64,000 nucleotides of DNA from Thioclava sediminum (GTDB lineage Bacteria > Pseudomonadota > Alphaproteobacteria > Rhodobacterales > Rhodobacteraceae). The stretch spans positions 1,178,001-1,242,000 of the forward strand of contig NZ_MPZV01000001.1 in assembly GCF_002020355.1 (NCBI RefSeq). The letters are read 5' to 3'. Numbering within the stretch: position 1 is the first letter of the stretch; each line of letters starts with the position of its first letter. Below, one piece after another: positions 44,063 to 52,743 of this stretch. The notes under the pieces are model-generated. The model searched no databases. It had not been told where the DNA came from and saw only the letters and a list, made by a program, of their open reading frames with translations. Position numbers and translations under genes: made by a program.

Positions 44063-44792
44063 AGCCTCCATCGACATTCAGCACCGCGCCGTGGATGTAG
44101 CGCGCGGCGGGGGAACACAGGAAGGCGGCCGTGCCGCCGATATCGGAAGGGTCGCCCCAGCGTCCGGCTGGGATGCGCGCGAGGATCGCCTCGCTGCGGT
44201 CCGGATCGGCACGCAGGGCCTCGGTGTTGTTGGTTGCGATATAGCCGGGCGCGATGGCGTTCACATTGATCCCTTTGGCCGCCCATTCGTTGGCGAGGAT
44301 CTTGGTCAGCCCCGCCACACCATGCTTGGACGCGGTGTAGGACGGCACGCGGATGCCGCCCTGAAAGGACAGCAGCGACGCGATATTGACGACCGCCGCC
44401 GGGGTATTCCCCTTCTCCAGCGCGGCGCGGGCGAAGGCTTGCGTGGTGAAGAACAGCGCCTTGAGGTTCACGTCCATCACCGCGTCCCAATCGGCCTCGG
44501 TGAAGTCCAGACTGTCCTCGCGGCGGATGATGCCCGCGTTGTTCACAAGGATCGAATAGCCCGCATCCGCGAAGGTGTTCTGCGCGGCCATAGGGTCGGC
44601 GAAATCGAGAAGCAGCGCCTCGCCCTGCCCGCCCGCCTCCGCGATCATCGCCAGCGTCTCGGTGCATTCGCGCCGCCCCGCGCAGGTGACATGTGCCCCT
44701 TGCGCGGCCAGCGACACGGCGATCGCTTGACCGATGCCGGTATTCGCGCCGGTGACGAGGGCGCGGCGGTTCTCTAGCGAAAACGGGCTCAT
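44049..44792 (-). CDS. kduD: 2-dehydro-3-deoxy-D-gluconate 5-dehydrogenase (KduD), SDR family
   Basis: The 247-residue short-chain dehydrogenase starts at the ATG overlapping the kduI stop. It has LVTGANTGIGQAIAVSLA (about residues 12-29), NNAGIIRR, and YTASKHGVAGLTKILANEW with the catalytic Tyr/Lys. It reduces or oxidises 2,5-diketo-3-deoxygluconate and KDG, a step in degradation of unsaturated uronates from pectin or alginate-like polymers. It overlaps uxuB in another frame. The kduI-kduD pairing is the main support for the specific name. Confidence 0.9.
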   Translation of the reverse strand: MSPFSLENRRALVTGANTGIGQAIAVSLAAQGAHVTCAGRRECTETLAMIAEAGGQGEALLLDFADPMAAQNTFADAGYSILVNNAGIIRREDSLDFTEADWDAVMDVNLKALFFTTQAFARAALEKGNTPAAVVNIASLLSFQGGIRVPSYTASKHGVAGLTKILANEWAAKGINVNAIAPGYIATNNTEALRADPDRSEAILARIPAGRWGDPSDIGGTAAFLCSPAARYIHGAVLNVDGGWLAR

Positions 44793-45613
44793 TTCAGATC
44801 CGCCGGCTGCACGAAGTCCATGTCGGTGTAATCGACATTGTCGCCCGCCATCGCCCAGATGAAGGTGTATTCCCCGATCCCGGCCCCGGAGTGGATCGAC
44901 CACGGCGGCGAGATCACAGCCTCTTCGTCGGCGATCACCATGTGGCGGGTCTCGGTCGGCTCGCCCATCAGGTGCAGCACGCGCGCCTCGGGCGTCATGC
45001 CCCAGTAGAGGTAGGCCTCCATTCGGCGGTCATGGACATGCGCGGGCATCGTGTTCCAGACCGACCCTTCGACCAGTTGCGTGTAGCCCAGCACCAGTTG
45101 GCAGCTTTCCATCACGGTGGGATGGATGAACTGGTTGATGACGCGCTTGTTGGAGGTCGCCGCTTCGCCCAGCTCGACGCGGTTCGCCTCAGCCAGTTTG
45201 ATCAGGCGATGCGAACATGCGCGATGCGCGGGAGCGGAGACCAAATAGAACCGACCGTCGCCCTCAAACGTCACCGGGCCTGCGCCCATGCCGAGATACA
45301 GCACGTCGCCGCGGCCCATCTCCCAAGTCTCGCCAGCGGCAGAGACGCGTCCCGTGCCGCCGATATTGACGATGCCCAGTTCGCGCCGCTCGAGGAAAGT
45401 GGCGGTCCGCGTCTCGTCCACCACGTCGAGCGTAAGCGGCGCACCGTTCGGCACCGCGCCCCCGAGGGTGAAGCGGTCGTAATGCGTGTAGATCAAGCGG
45501 ATCTCGCCAGGCGCGAACAGCCCGGTGCCCAGAAAATGCTCCCGCAGTTCCTGTGTGCCCATCGTGCGGGCGTGGTCGGGATGGATGGCGTGGCGGGTTT
45601 CTACGCTGAGCAT
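44789..45613 (-). CDS. kduI: 5-keto-4-deoxyuronate isomerase (KduI)
   Basis: The 274-residue protein starts MLSVETRHAIHPDHARTMGT behind AAAGGA. It is a cupin-type isomerase: MPAHVHDRRMEAYLYWG carries the two His and the Glu zinc ligands, and ISPPWSIHSGAG carries the third His. The end TFIWAMAGDNVDYTDMDFVQ is the usual KduI terminus. It isomerises 4-deoxy-L-threo-5-hexosulose uronate to 3-deoxy-D-glycero-2,5-hexodiulosonate. The ATGA overlap with kduD couples the two consecutive steps. Confidence 0.95.
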   Translation of the reverse strand: MLSVETRHAIHPDHARTMGTQELREHFLGTGLFAPGEIRLIYTHYDRFTLGGAVPNGAPLTLDVVDETRTATFLERRELGIVNIGGTGRVSAAGETWEMGRGDVLYLGMGAGPVTFEGDGRFYLVSAPAHRACSHRLIKLAEANRVELGEAATSNKRVINQFIHPTVMESCQLVLGYTQLVEGSVWNTMPAHVHDRRMEAYLYWGMTPEARVLHLMGEPTETRHMVIADEEAVISPPWSIHSGAGIGEYTFIWAMAGDNVDYTDMDFVQPADLK

Positions 45614-45624
45614 TGAATGTCCTT

Positions 45625-45930
45625 TCACAAAAAGTCGTCGCGGCGCGGGGTGAAGCAGTCGAGCAATTCCCCCGCTTCGACACAGACACAGCCGTGTTCG
45701 GCGCCAGACGGTATCATCAGGCTGTCCCCGGCGCGCAGCACGTGCTCCGCGCCGTCCAGGACAAATCGAAATTCCCCGGAATTGCAGTAGGTGGCCTGCA
45801 CATGGGGATGCGAGTGGAGCGCGCCCTCTGCCCCGGCCTCGAAGCGAACCGAGACCAGCATCATCTGCTCGTTTTCGGTCAGCACCTGACGGGCGATGCC
45901 TTCATCGGGATAGGCGATCGGATAGCTCAT
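45625..45930 (-). CDS. kdgF: KdgF-like cupin (pectin/alginate unsaturated-uronate linearising protein)
   Basis: The 101-residue single-domain cupin has HSHPHVQATY with a downstream Glu-like position (first cupin motif). MIPSGAEHGCVC follows as the second, giving the metal-binding histidines. Length and context match KdgF, which speeds conversion of 4,5-unsaturated uronates to linear ketones, the substrate of KduI. It sits 11 bases upstream of kduI in the operon. Small cupins are diverse, so the name leans on context. Confidence 0.8.
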   Translation of the reverse strand: MSYPIAYPDEGIARQVLTENEQMMLVSVRFEAGAEGALHSHPHVQATYCNSGEFRFVLDGAEHVLRAGDSLMIPSGAEHGCVCVEAGELLDCFTPRRDDFL

Positions 45931-45943
45931 AGGGAGACTCCTT

Positions 45944-47224
45944 TCAGTGGAAGACCGACGGCAGCCAGAGCGAAAGCGCGGGGATATAGGTCACCAGCAT
46001 CAGCGTCGCGAAGGTGGCGAAATAGAACGGCCAGATTGATTTCATCACCGTCGTGATCGGCACCCGGCCGACTGCGCAGCCGACGAACAGCACCGCACCA
46101 ACCGGCGGCGTGCAGAGCCCGATCCCGAGGTTGAGCACGAGGATCACCCCGAACTGCACCGGATCGACGCCGAAGGCCTGAGCCACGGGCAGGAAGATCG
46201 GCGTGGTGATCACGATCAGCGGCGACATGTCCATGAACGTGCCCAGCACCAGCAGCAACAGGTTGATCAGCAGCAGGATGACGATCGGATTATGCGAGAA
46301 ATTCTCGAGCAGATTGATCAGCTTGGCCGGCACTTGCAGATAGGCCAGCAGCCAGCCGAAGGAGGCCGCGCAGCCGATCACCATCAGCACCATAGCCGTC
46401 GTGCGCACCGCGCCCTTGGTCGCTTCGATGAAATCCGACAGCTTCATCGTGCGATACAGGAAGACGGTCACCAGAAGCGCGTAGACCACCGCGATATTGG
46501 AGCTTTCAGAGGCGGTGAAAATGCCCGAGCGCACGCCGCCGAAGATGATCAGGATCATGATCAGACCGGGCATCGCATTCCAGAACAACCGCCCGAGGGC
46601 CCTGCGACCGGGAAACGGTTCGGTCGGGTAGCCGCGGCGTTTGGCGACGAAATAGGCGGCGGTCATCAGCGACAGCGCAAGCACCAGACCCGGAATGATC
46701 CCGGCGGTGAACAGGTCGGCGATCGAGATCTTCCCGCCTGCCGAGATCGAATAGATGATCATGTTATGGCTGGGCGGCAGCATCAGCGCGATGATCGCCG
46801 CCGTGACGGTGATGTTCACGCCGTAATCCGCGCCGTAACCTCGTTCGCGCATCTGCGGCACCATCAGGCCGCCCACTGCCGAGGCATCCGCCGCAGCCGA
46901 GCCCGACACGCCGCCGAACATCACCGAGGCGAGGATGTTCACCTGCCCCAGCCCGCCGCGCATATGCCCCACCAAGGCGCCCGCCAGCGCGACCAACCGC
47001 CGCGCGATATCGCCGCGCACCATCAGGTCACCGGCATAGATGAAGAACGGGATCGCCATCAGCGCAAAGACCGAGACGCCGGAATTCAGACGCTGGAACA
47101 CCACCACCGGGGGAAGCCCGAGATAGGTGACTGTCGCAAAGGAGGCCACGCCGAGACAGAATGCGACCGGCGTTCCGATCAGCAGAAGGACGGTAAAGGT
47201 CCCGAACAAGATCCAGAGTTCCAT
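45944..47224 (-). CDS. TRAP transporter large permease (DctM)
   Basis: The 426-residue protein has about twelve to thirteen hydrophobic segments and the DctM motifs GVSGSAAADASAVGGLM, PPSHNMIIYS and FMDMSPLIVITTPIFLPVAQAFG. It forms the ion-coupled translocation subunit of a tripartite ATP-independent periplasmic transporter. It works with the DctQ and DctP genes directly upstream. Inside the uronate operon the likely cargo is hexuronate or an unsaturated uronate. Confidence 0.95.
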   Translation of the reverse strand: MELWILFGTFTVLLLIGTPVAFCLGVASFATVTYLGLPPVVVFQRLNSGVSVFALMAIPFFIYAGDLMVRGDIARRLVALAGALVGHMRGGLGQVNILASVMFGGVSGSAAADASAVGGLMVPQMRERGYGADYGVNITVTAAIIALMLPPSHNMIIYSISAGGKISIADLFTAGIIPGLVLALSLMTAAYFVAKRRGYPTEPFPGRRALGRLFWNAMPGLIMILIIFGGVRSGIFTASESSNIAVVYALLVTVFLYRTMKLSDFIEATKGAVRTTAMVLMVIGCAASFGWLLAYLQVPAKLINLLENFSHNPIVILLLINLLLLVLGTFMDMSPLIVITTPIFLPVAQAFGVDPVQFGVILVLNLGIGLCTPPVGAVLFVGCAVGRVPITTVMKSIWPFYFATFATLMLVTYIPALSLWLPSVFH

Positions 47225-47228
47225 GAGC

Positions 47229-47786
47229 TCAGTTCCCTTCGCCAGTTACAGCTTCGCCCTCGAGCTCCGCCGCGTCGTGATCGTCGCCGAACCGCGACGT
47301 CGAGAGGCCCGCGAGCCGGCGCAGGATGCGCTCGGCGCAGAAGATCATCAGCAGCGCTCCGCCCGCCGCGACCGGCACGAAGCGGAAGGCCCCGGAAACG
47401 CCGAGCCCCGAAATCGTCGTGGCGGCCATCTTGTCAGCCAGCTCCCAACCGTATTTGAGCATCCCGAAACCGAAAGCCGCGACAACGAGGTCCGAGATCG
47501 AGAAGAAGGTCAGGCGCACCTTTTCGGGCAGCACGAAAAGCAGCACGTCGAAGCTGAGGTGGTAGCCCTCCCGGATGCCGACAGCCGCGCCGAGAAAGAT
47601 GAACCAACCCATCAGGATCACACTGGCCGGTTCGGCCCAGAACAGGCTTGAGCCGAGGACGTAGCGGTAAAAGACCTGGGCGAAGACGAAAGCCGTCATC
47701 AGCACCAGCCCGATCCCTGATAGCCATAGGGCAGCGCGGCCCAACCAGCCGGTCCAGACGGCCAGTTTTTCCACAACGTTGCGCAT
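47229..47786 (-). CDS. TRAP transporter small permease (DctQ)
   Basis: The 185-residue protein has four transmembrane helices (first at about residues 12-35) and the DctQ-type segment YRYVLGSSLFWAEPASVILMGWFIFLGAAV. The ATG at 47786 has GGAG upstream; a GTG at 47801 is possible but lacks a site. It joins DctM with a four-base gap. It stabilises the large permease and helps dock the binding protein. Confidence 0.93.
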   Translation of the reverse strand: MRNVVEKLAVWTGWLGRAALWLSGIGLVLMTAFVFAQVFYRYVLGSSLFWAEPASVILMGWFIFLGAAVGIREGYHLSFDVLLFVLPEKVRLTFFSISDLVVAAFGFGMLKYGWELADKMAATTISGLGVSGAFRFVPVAAGGALLMIFCAERILRRLAGLSTSRFGDDHDAAELEGEAVTGEGN

Positions 47787-47813
47787 CGGTGGGAACTCCA
47801 CGGAAAGAATGTG

Positions 47814-47835
47814 CCCCCGCCCCTGCGGGCGGGGG
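47814..47835 (-). terminator. GC-rich stem-loop between dctP and dctQ
   Basis: CCCCCGCCC (47814-47822) pairs with GGGCGGGGG (47827-47835) around a four-base loop. It has no T-run. It probably stabilises the upstream dctP message so the binding protein is made in excess. Confidence 0.65.
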
Positions 47836-47848
47836 TCGAGGGCTCAGA

Positions 47849-48829
47849 TCACTTCGTCGCTTGAATGCGTGCCACCAGATCCTTCGCCTCGGGCGTGGTC
47901 ACGTATTTGTCGTAGACCGGCTTCATCGCGTCGATGAAGGGCTGCTTGTCGATGTCCTTCACGACTTTGACGCCAGCCGCTTCGACCTTGTCCTCGGATT
48001 TCTTTTCCTGCTCGGCCCAGAGCTTGCGCTCGAGCGTTTCCGAGTTCTTCGCAGCAGCCTTGATGACCTTCTGGTCTTCGGGGCTCAGCTTGTTCCAGGT
48101 CGTGAGCGACATCGCCACCAGTTCCGGAACCATGAGGTGCTGGTCCTGCGTGTAATAGGGCGCGACCTCGTAATGGCCCGAGCTGTCATAGGAGGGCCAG
48201 TTGTTCTCCGCACCGTCGATGACGCCGGTCTGGATCGAGGAGTAGACCTCGCCATAGGGCATCGGCGTAGCATTGGCCCCGATCGCCTTCATCATGTCGA
48301 CGAACACGTCGTTCTGCATGACCCGGAACTTCATGCCCTGAAGATCGTCGATCGATTTGATCGGATGCTCGGAGTTGTAGAAGCTACGCGAACCGGCGTC
48401 GTAATTGGCCAGCTGCACCAGATCATGTGCCTCGAACGCCTTGCCGACTTCGGCGCCGATCGGGCCGTCGAGAACGTGGTGCTGATGTTCGACCGAACGG
48501 AACAGGTAGGGCAGCGAGAACAGCTGCGTTTCCGGAACGATGTCGTTGAACGTGCCGAACGAGGCGCGCACCATGTCGATCACGCCCAGCTGGGTCTGCT
48601 CGATCGTATCCTTCTCCTCGCCCAGCTGCGCGGACGGGTAGACCTCGATGCAGATCCGGCCATCGGTCTTCGCCTCGACCTCCTTGGCCATCGATTTCAC
48701 CGCCTCGACGGTCGGGTAGCCGTCGGGGTGGGTGTCCGACGAGCGCAGGGTCATGTCGCAGGCCGACGCGGTCGTGACGCTGGCGGCCGAAATCAGCAGC
48801 GCAGCGATAGGTGTCAGTGTCTTCTTCAT
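47849..48829 (-). CDS. TRAP transporter substrate-binding protein (DctP)
   Basis: The 326-residue precursor has a signal peptide ([20 protein letters not shown], cleavage near ASA). A DctP domain follows, with [45 protein letters not shown]; its Arg pairs with substrate carboxylates. It binds an acidic sugar in the periplasm and feeds DctQM. It lies 28 bases after uxaC and is followed by a stem-loop. Uronate or oligouronate is the likely ligand. Confidence 0.94.
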   Translation of the reverse strand: MKKTLTPIAALLISAASVTTASACDMTLRSSDTHPDGYPTVEAVKSMAKEVEAKTDGRICIEVYPSAQLGEEKDTIEQTQLGVIDMVRASFGTFNDIVPETQLFSLPYLFRSVEHQHHVLDGPIGAEVGKAFEAHDLVQLANYDAGSRSFYNSEHPIKSIDDLQGMKFRVMQNDVFVDMMKAIGANATPMPYGEVYSSIQTGVIDGAENNWPSYDSSGHYEVAPYYTQDQHLMVPELVAMSLTTWNKLSPEDQKVIKAAAKNSETLERKLWAEQEKKSEDKVEAAGVKVVKDIDKQPFIDAMKPVYDKYVTTPEAKDLVARIQATK

Positions 48830-48857
48830 TACTTCTCTCCTCCCAGAAAGTGCTCAA

Positions 48858-50264
48858 TCAGAGCTTGTAGGCTTGGCGTGCAAGCCTGTGTGTGAGGTCG
48901 TGGATGACCTCAGAAGCTTCCTCCTCCGTCAGCCGCCCGGTGGCGACCAAGTTGGCAAGGAATCCGGCATCGACCCGGCGCGCGACGTCATGGCGCGCGG
49001 GGATCGACAAATAGGCACGGGTGTCGTCGTTGAAGCCGACCGTGTTGTAGAAACCCGCGGTTTCGGTGGTCATCTCGCGGTAGCGCCACATGCCCTCGAA
49101 ACTGTCATGGAACCACCACGCGGGACCAAGGCGCAGACAGGGATAGACACCCGCCAGCGGCGCCAGTTCGCGCGCATAAGTCGTCTCGTCGAGCGTGAAC
49201 AGAATGACGCGCAGCTCGGGGTCCTGCCCCACCGCATCGAGAAGCGGTTTGAGGGCTGCGACATAATCGGTGCGCGTCGGGATATCGCAGCCCTTGTCGC
49301 GCCCGAAGCGGGCTAGGATAGGGTCGGAATGGTTGCGCGACGAGCCGGGATGGATCTGCATCACCAGACCGTCCTCGCAGGACAGCTTCGCCATCTCGGT
49401 CAGCATCTGGGCGCGGAATGCCTCGCGCTCCGCCGCGTCCGCTTTCCCCGCGAGCACCTTGTCATAGAGCGCCTCTACCGCGGCGCGATCCAGATTGAGC
49501 GTCGCGGCACTCGGGTGACCGTGGTCGGTCGAGGTCGCCCCGAAAGAGGCGAAATAGGCGCGCCGGTCGCGATGGGCGTCCAGATAGGCCGCGAAGGATG
49601 TGCCCGACTGCCCGCCAAGCTGACAGAACGTCTCGACATTCTGCGCGAAGCCTTCGAAATCTGGATCCACCACCGGATCGGGGCGATAGGCGGTGATCAC
49701 GCGCCCGCCCCATCCGCTTTCGCGGATCATCCGATGCCATTTCAGATCGTCGAGCGGGCTTTCCGTCGTCGCGATCACCTCGATATTGAACTTCTCGAAC
49801 AAAGCGCGCGGGCGCATCTCCGGGCGCTGAAGCGCCTCCGAGATGCGATCGTAATACATGTCCGCGGTGTCGGCGCTGAGCCGCTCGGTGAAGCCGAAGA
49901 TCGTCTCGAACGCATGGTCCAGCCAGATCCGCGAGGGCGTGGCGCGGAACAGGTGGTAATGCTCCGCGAACAGCCGCCAGATCTTGCGGCCATCGGCTTC
50001 CGTCTCACCGCCATCGACGCGCGGCACCCCAAGCGCCTCCAGCGGCACGCCCTGGCTATGCAACATCCGAAACACGTAGTGATCGGGCGTCACGAAAAGC
50101 TGGGCGGGATCGGGAAAGGCTTCGTTCTGCGCATACCAGCGCGGATCTGTATGGCCGTGGGGCGAGATGATCGGGGCGTCCTTGATCGTGTCATAGAGAT
50201 CGCGCGCGAGGGCACGAACCCCCGGATCCGCTGGTAGCAGGCGATCTTTATTCAACAGCGCCAT
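48858..50264 (-). CDS. uxaC: Glucuronate/galacturonate isomerase (UxaC)
   Basis: The 468-residue protein shows UxaC hallmarks: ISPHGHTDPRWYAQNEAFPDP (HxH metal motif), FVTPDHYVFRMLHSQGVPLEALG, IATTESPLDDLKWHRMIRESGWGGRVITAYRPD and LGPAWWFHDSFEGMWRYREMTTETAGFYNT. It isomerises D-glucuronate to D-fructuronate and D-galacturonate to D-tagaturonate. It is the first gene of the eleven-gene uronate operon, divergent from the GntR regulator. Confidence 0.96.
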   Translation of the reverse strand: MALLNKDRLLPADPGVRALARDLYDTIKDAPIISPHGHTDPRWYAQNEAFPDPAQLFVTPDHYVFRMLHSQGVPLEALGVPRVDGGETEADGRKIWRLFAEHYHLFRATPSRIWLDHAFETIFGFTERLSADTADMYYDRISEALQRPEMRPRALFEKFNIEVIATTESPLDDLKWHRMIRESGWGGRVITAYRPDPVVDPDFEGFAQNVETFCQLGGQSGTSFAAYLDAHRDRRAYFASFGATSTDHGHPSAATLNLDRAAVEALYDKVLAGKADAAEREAFRAQMLTEMAKLSCEDGLVMQIHPGSSRNHSDPILARFGRDKGCDIPTRTDYVAALKPLLDAVGQDPELRVILFTLDETTYARELAPLAGVYPCLRLGPAWWFHDSFEGMWRYREMTTETAGFYNTVGFNDDTRAYLSIPARHDVARRVDAGFLANLVATGRLTEEEASEVIHDLTHRLARQAYKL

Positions 50265-50296
50265 GGTCTATCGCTCCCCCTATAGCTATTTTCTTA

Positions 50297-50310
50297 GGTG
50301 GACTACCACC
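50297..50310. promoter_or_regulatory. Inverted repeat between uxaC and the GntR regulator
   Basis: GGTGG-ACTA-CCACC is a 5-bp dyad in the 98-base divergent promoter region. GntR/FCD proteins bind short dyads of this form, so it is a candidate operator for the adjacent regulator. Confidence 0.5.
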
Positions 50311-50362
50311 GAACTAATAAACTAATATGCTAGAATACCCGGACCGTCAACGAGGAGTTCCG

Positions 50363-51070
50363 ATGCCCGCGCCCCTGCCTTTGACCCAGCTTGATCAGAA
50401 CGCACGCATGTCGGTTTCCGATGTCGTTTTCGAACATTTACGCCAACAAGTTCTGGGGCTATCCCTGCCGCCGGGCACCAAGCTCTCAGAAGTGGAGGTC
50501 GCCAAGCAGATGGGGGTTTCGCGCCAGCCGGTGCGCGATGCCTTCTACCGTTTGTCGAAGCTCGGGTTTCTTGTGATTCGACCTCAGCGTGCGACGACGG
50601 TCTCGCTGATTTCCCGCGAAGCGGTGCTGCAGGCGCGCTTCATTCGCAACGCGCTCGAGGTTGAAACTGTGCGCGTCGCGGTCGCTGCATTGACCGATGA
50701 GGATCTCGCGGCGTTGCGCGATCTGATTGAGCAACAGCGTGCCGCGATGGAAAAGGGTGAGAAGACCAAATTCCACGAACTGGACGATCAGTTTCATCGC
50801 GAGATCTGCACCCGTGCCGGGCTCGGCTTCACATGGGAACTGATCGCCGAGAACAAGGGGCACATGGACCGCGTGCGGATGCTGTCGCTGTCTTTCGCCT
50901 CGCGCGATGCGTTCGACGATCACGTGAAGATCCTGAGCGCGCTCGAAAGCCGCGACCTTGATCGGGCGACTCAGGCGATGCGCGATCACCTGTCGCGCAT
51001 CCTCGACCAGATCGACCGCATCCAGGACGATCACACCGAGCTTTTCGAGGTCGCGCGTCACCAGAGCTGA
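50363..51070 (+). CDS. GntR-family (FadR/FCD subfamily) regulator of the uronate operon
   Basis: The ATG at 50363 follows GAGGAG and gives 235 residues. The winged helix spans about residues 15-75 (LPPGTKLSEVEVAKQMGVSR, then QPVRDAFYRLSKLGFLVIRP). The FCD effector domain follows, with helices holding a metal-binding set of Asp/His residues (ELDDQFHREICTRAG, DHVKILSALESRD, RDHLSRIL). Regulators of this type (UxuR, ExuR, KdgR-like) repress uronate genes until a uronate intermediate binds. Divergence from uxaC supports the role. Confidence 0.9.
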   Translation: MPAPLPLTQLDQNARMSVSDVVFEHLRQQVLGLSLPPGTKLSEVEVAKQMGVSRQPVRDAFYRLSKLGFLVIRPQRATTVSLISREAVLQARFIRNALEVETVRVAVAALTDEDLAALRDLIEQQRAAMEKGEKTKFHELDDQFHREICTRAGLGFTWELIAENKGHMDRVRMLSLSFASRDAFDDHVKILSALESRDLDRATQAMRDHLSRILDQIDRIQDDHTELFEVARHQS

Positions 51071-51143
51071 GGTCGGGATGGTGTGATCGCCGAATACTTC
51101 GACCTGGGAACTCAAGGTCGACATACGAGACGGCATCGGGCAT

Positions 51144-52391
51144 CTACCCCATCCCCGGCCCTTCGATCTCTTCCGCGCGCGCCGGCTGCATCGCGCCAAC
51201 CCCGACCTCTCCAGCCCGCACGATAAGATCGAGAACAGCTTGGATCATCCAGTCCTCCTTATTCTCACCGAGTTCCTTGAGAGAGGCAGGCATATCTTCC
51301 ATCACGATGGCGCCTCCCGAGATTTCGGCACGACCCTCGGCAAGCGCCGCGATGACATCGCGCAGACCCGCCTGCTTTTGCGCAATATCCAGAACTCTTC
51401 GGTCGAGCTCCGCGGACGCCCCCTGCATCTGTGCCGCAATCGCTTTGCGCGCGGCATGTTGCTTCGTCGTTAGCCGCGCTTTTCGCGGCCCGTCGCGCAA
51501 GAGCCCGCAGTGCTCTCCGACCGCCCGGTGGTAATCGTCCTGGAACTGACGCATGGCCGCACGGTAGGCGACCATTTCCGGAACCTCACCCCGCAGTTTT
51601 CGAGCCACTTTCAGATGGGCACGGTTCTCTTCTTTCCACGCCGCGAGCGCCTTGGCATTCTCAACGCGCGCCGCGCGACAGGCCGAGCGCCACGCCTCGA
51701 GACGCGCAGCATTATGCGCCTTGTTGCGCGTGATCGTTTCCGGTCGCTTGCCAAGAGCCCGCTTGCGCGGCCTCGGCGGAAGCGGCTTGGGGATAGGCCG
51801 CGGGAGCGAGCAAATGGCCGAAGGGGTCTCGCAGGAGGCGCGCACCTCCGCGGCTGCGCGCTTGCCCGCATGCAGCTTATTTGCATCGAGCTTCGGGTCG
51901 TCGACGTTGATCGCCAGGATATGGAGGTGGACCTGCGCCTCGTCGAAATGCAGCACGGCCACCCATTGAATTCCCTTGGGCATGCGTGCTTCGAAATGCG
52001 TGAGCACCCGTTCCGCCCAGCTGAGAATCTCTGGCTGATAGCGCTTTCGATCACTCTTGAAGGTCTCCACCGAAAGGGGGTGCGAGTGAATTTCTGTGTA
52101 AAGCGTCGCCGCATCGCGGCGCAGCCGACGCTGATAGCTCGTGCCTTTCGCACTTTTCACGGTCTCACGGATCGCCCCCACCTTCTCGGTCCAGAGCGCC
52201 TCGAGCTTGTTGAGCGTCGTCGTGCCGTCAAGCTTGATCGGCGCTTTCGGTTCGTCGACATGACGCGAATAGCGCGGCACCCGCATCGCCTCGCCGAAGA
52301 CCTGCTCGGCCGTGTTCACCTGCTCAGGCGCTCCCTTAACCTTGCGTGGGGCCGCCGAATAACATTCGATATGGACAAACTGATAGCTCAT
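51144..52391 (-). CDS. MobV-type relaxase / plasmid recombination (Pre/Mob) protein
   Basis: The 415-residue protein starts MSYQFVHIECYSAAPRK in the MobV style. It carries the relaxase metal motif HFDEAQVHLHI (about residues 148-158), matching HxDE...HxH of the MobV/Pre family. Basic, helix-rich segments follow, including a proline/arginine-rich spacer and a long coiled-coil-like middle. Such enzymes nick oriT and bind the 5' end for conjugal mobilisation. No replication or coupling gene lies nearby, so it is an orphan mobilisation gene between two sugar-acid clusters. The upstream non-coding region has nested inverted repeats suited to oriT. Confidence 0.82.
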   Translation of the reverse strand: MSYQFVHIECYSAAPRKVKGAPEQVNTAEQVFGEAMRVPRYSRHVDEPKAPIKLDGTTTLNKLEALWTEKVGAIRETVKSAKGTSYQRRLRRDAATLYTEIHSHPLSVETFKSDRKRYQPEILSWAERVLTHFEARMPKGIQWVAVLHFDEAQVHLHILAINVDDPKLDANKLHAGKRAAAEVRASCETPSAICSLPRPIPKPLPPRPRKRALGKRPETITRNKAHNAARLEAWRSACRAARVENAKALAAWKEENRAHLKVARKLRGEVPEMVAYRAAMRQFQDDYHRAVGEHCGLLRDGPRKARLTTKQHAARKAIAAQMQGASAELDRRVLDIAQKQAGLRDVIAALAEGRAEISGGAIVMEDMPASLKELGENKEDWMIQAVLDLIVRAGEVGVGAMQPARAEEIEGPGMG

Positions 52392-52484
52392 GGATCACCT
52401 CTTCTCTTCCTTGACTCTCCTCCGAGGATAAGTTGGTGACCTGAAAAAACGGGCAGGAGACCGGTGCGAAAAACGGCGCCGGGG

Positions 52485-52529
52485 GTCTGTCGGGAAAAGC
52501 TAGCTATATGACAGACTATAGCTAGCTTT
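52485..52529. other. Candidate origin of transfer (oriT) upstream of the MobV gene
   Basis: AAAGCTAGCTATA (52496-52508) and TATAGCTAGCTTT (52517-52529) form a perfect 13-bp inverted repeat around TGACAGAC. GTCTGTC (52485-52491) can alternatively pair with GACAGAC (52510-52516), the loop of the first stem. Overlapping, mutually exclusive hairpins just upstream of a mob gene are typical of MobV oriTs. RTGCGAAAA occurs 13 bases before (52464). The rest of 52392-52743 shows no gene. Confidence 0.6.
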
Positions 52530-52743
52530 CCTGAACGGCTGGATTTCGGGCCGGCGCGGCAGCTTCGGCTTATGCTCAAAAAAGGCGGCACGCGGGGGGC
52601 ACCATAGTTCGCCCCCCCGGGAAGGACTTCGCCCGACCAAAAATCGAAGGCCTCCCAAACGCAGCAACATCCTCAAGAGCGTGTAGCTTAAGCGACCACT
52701 TCAGGCTGTTCATCGTTCTGCCTGAAACGAAAGCCGACGAAAC

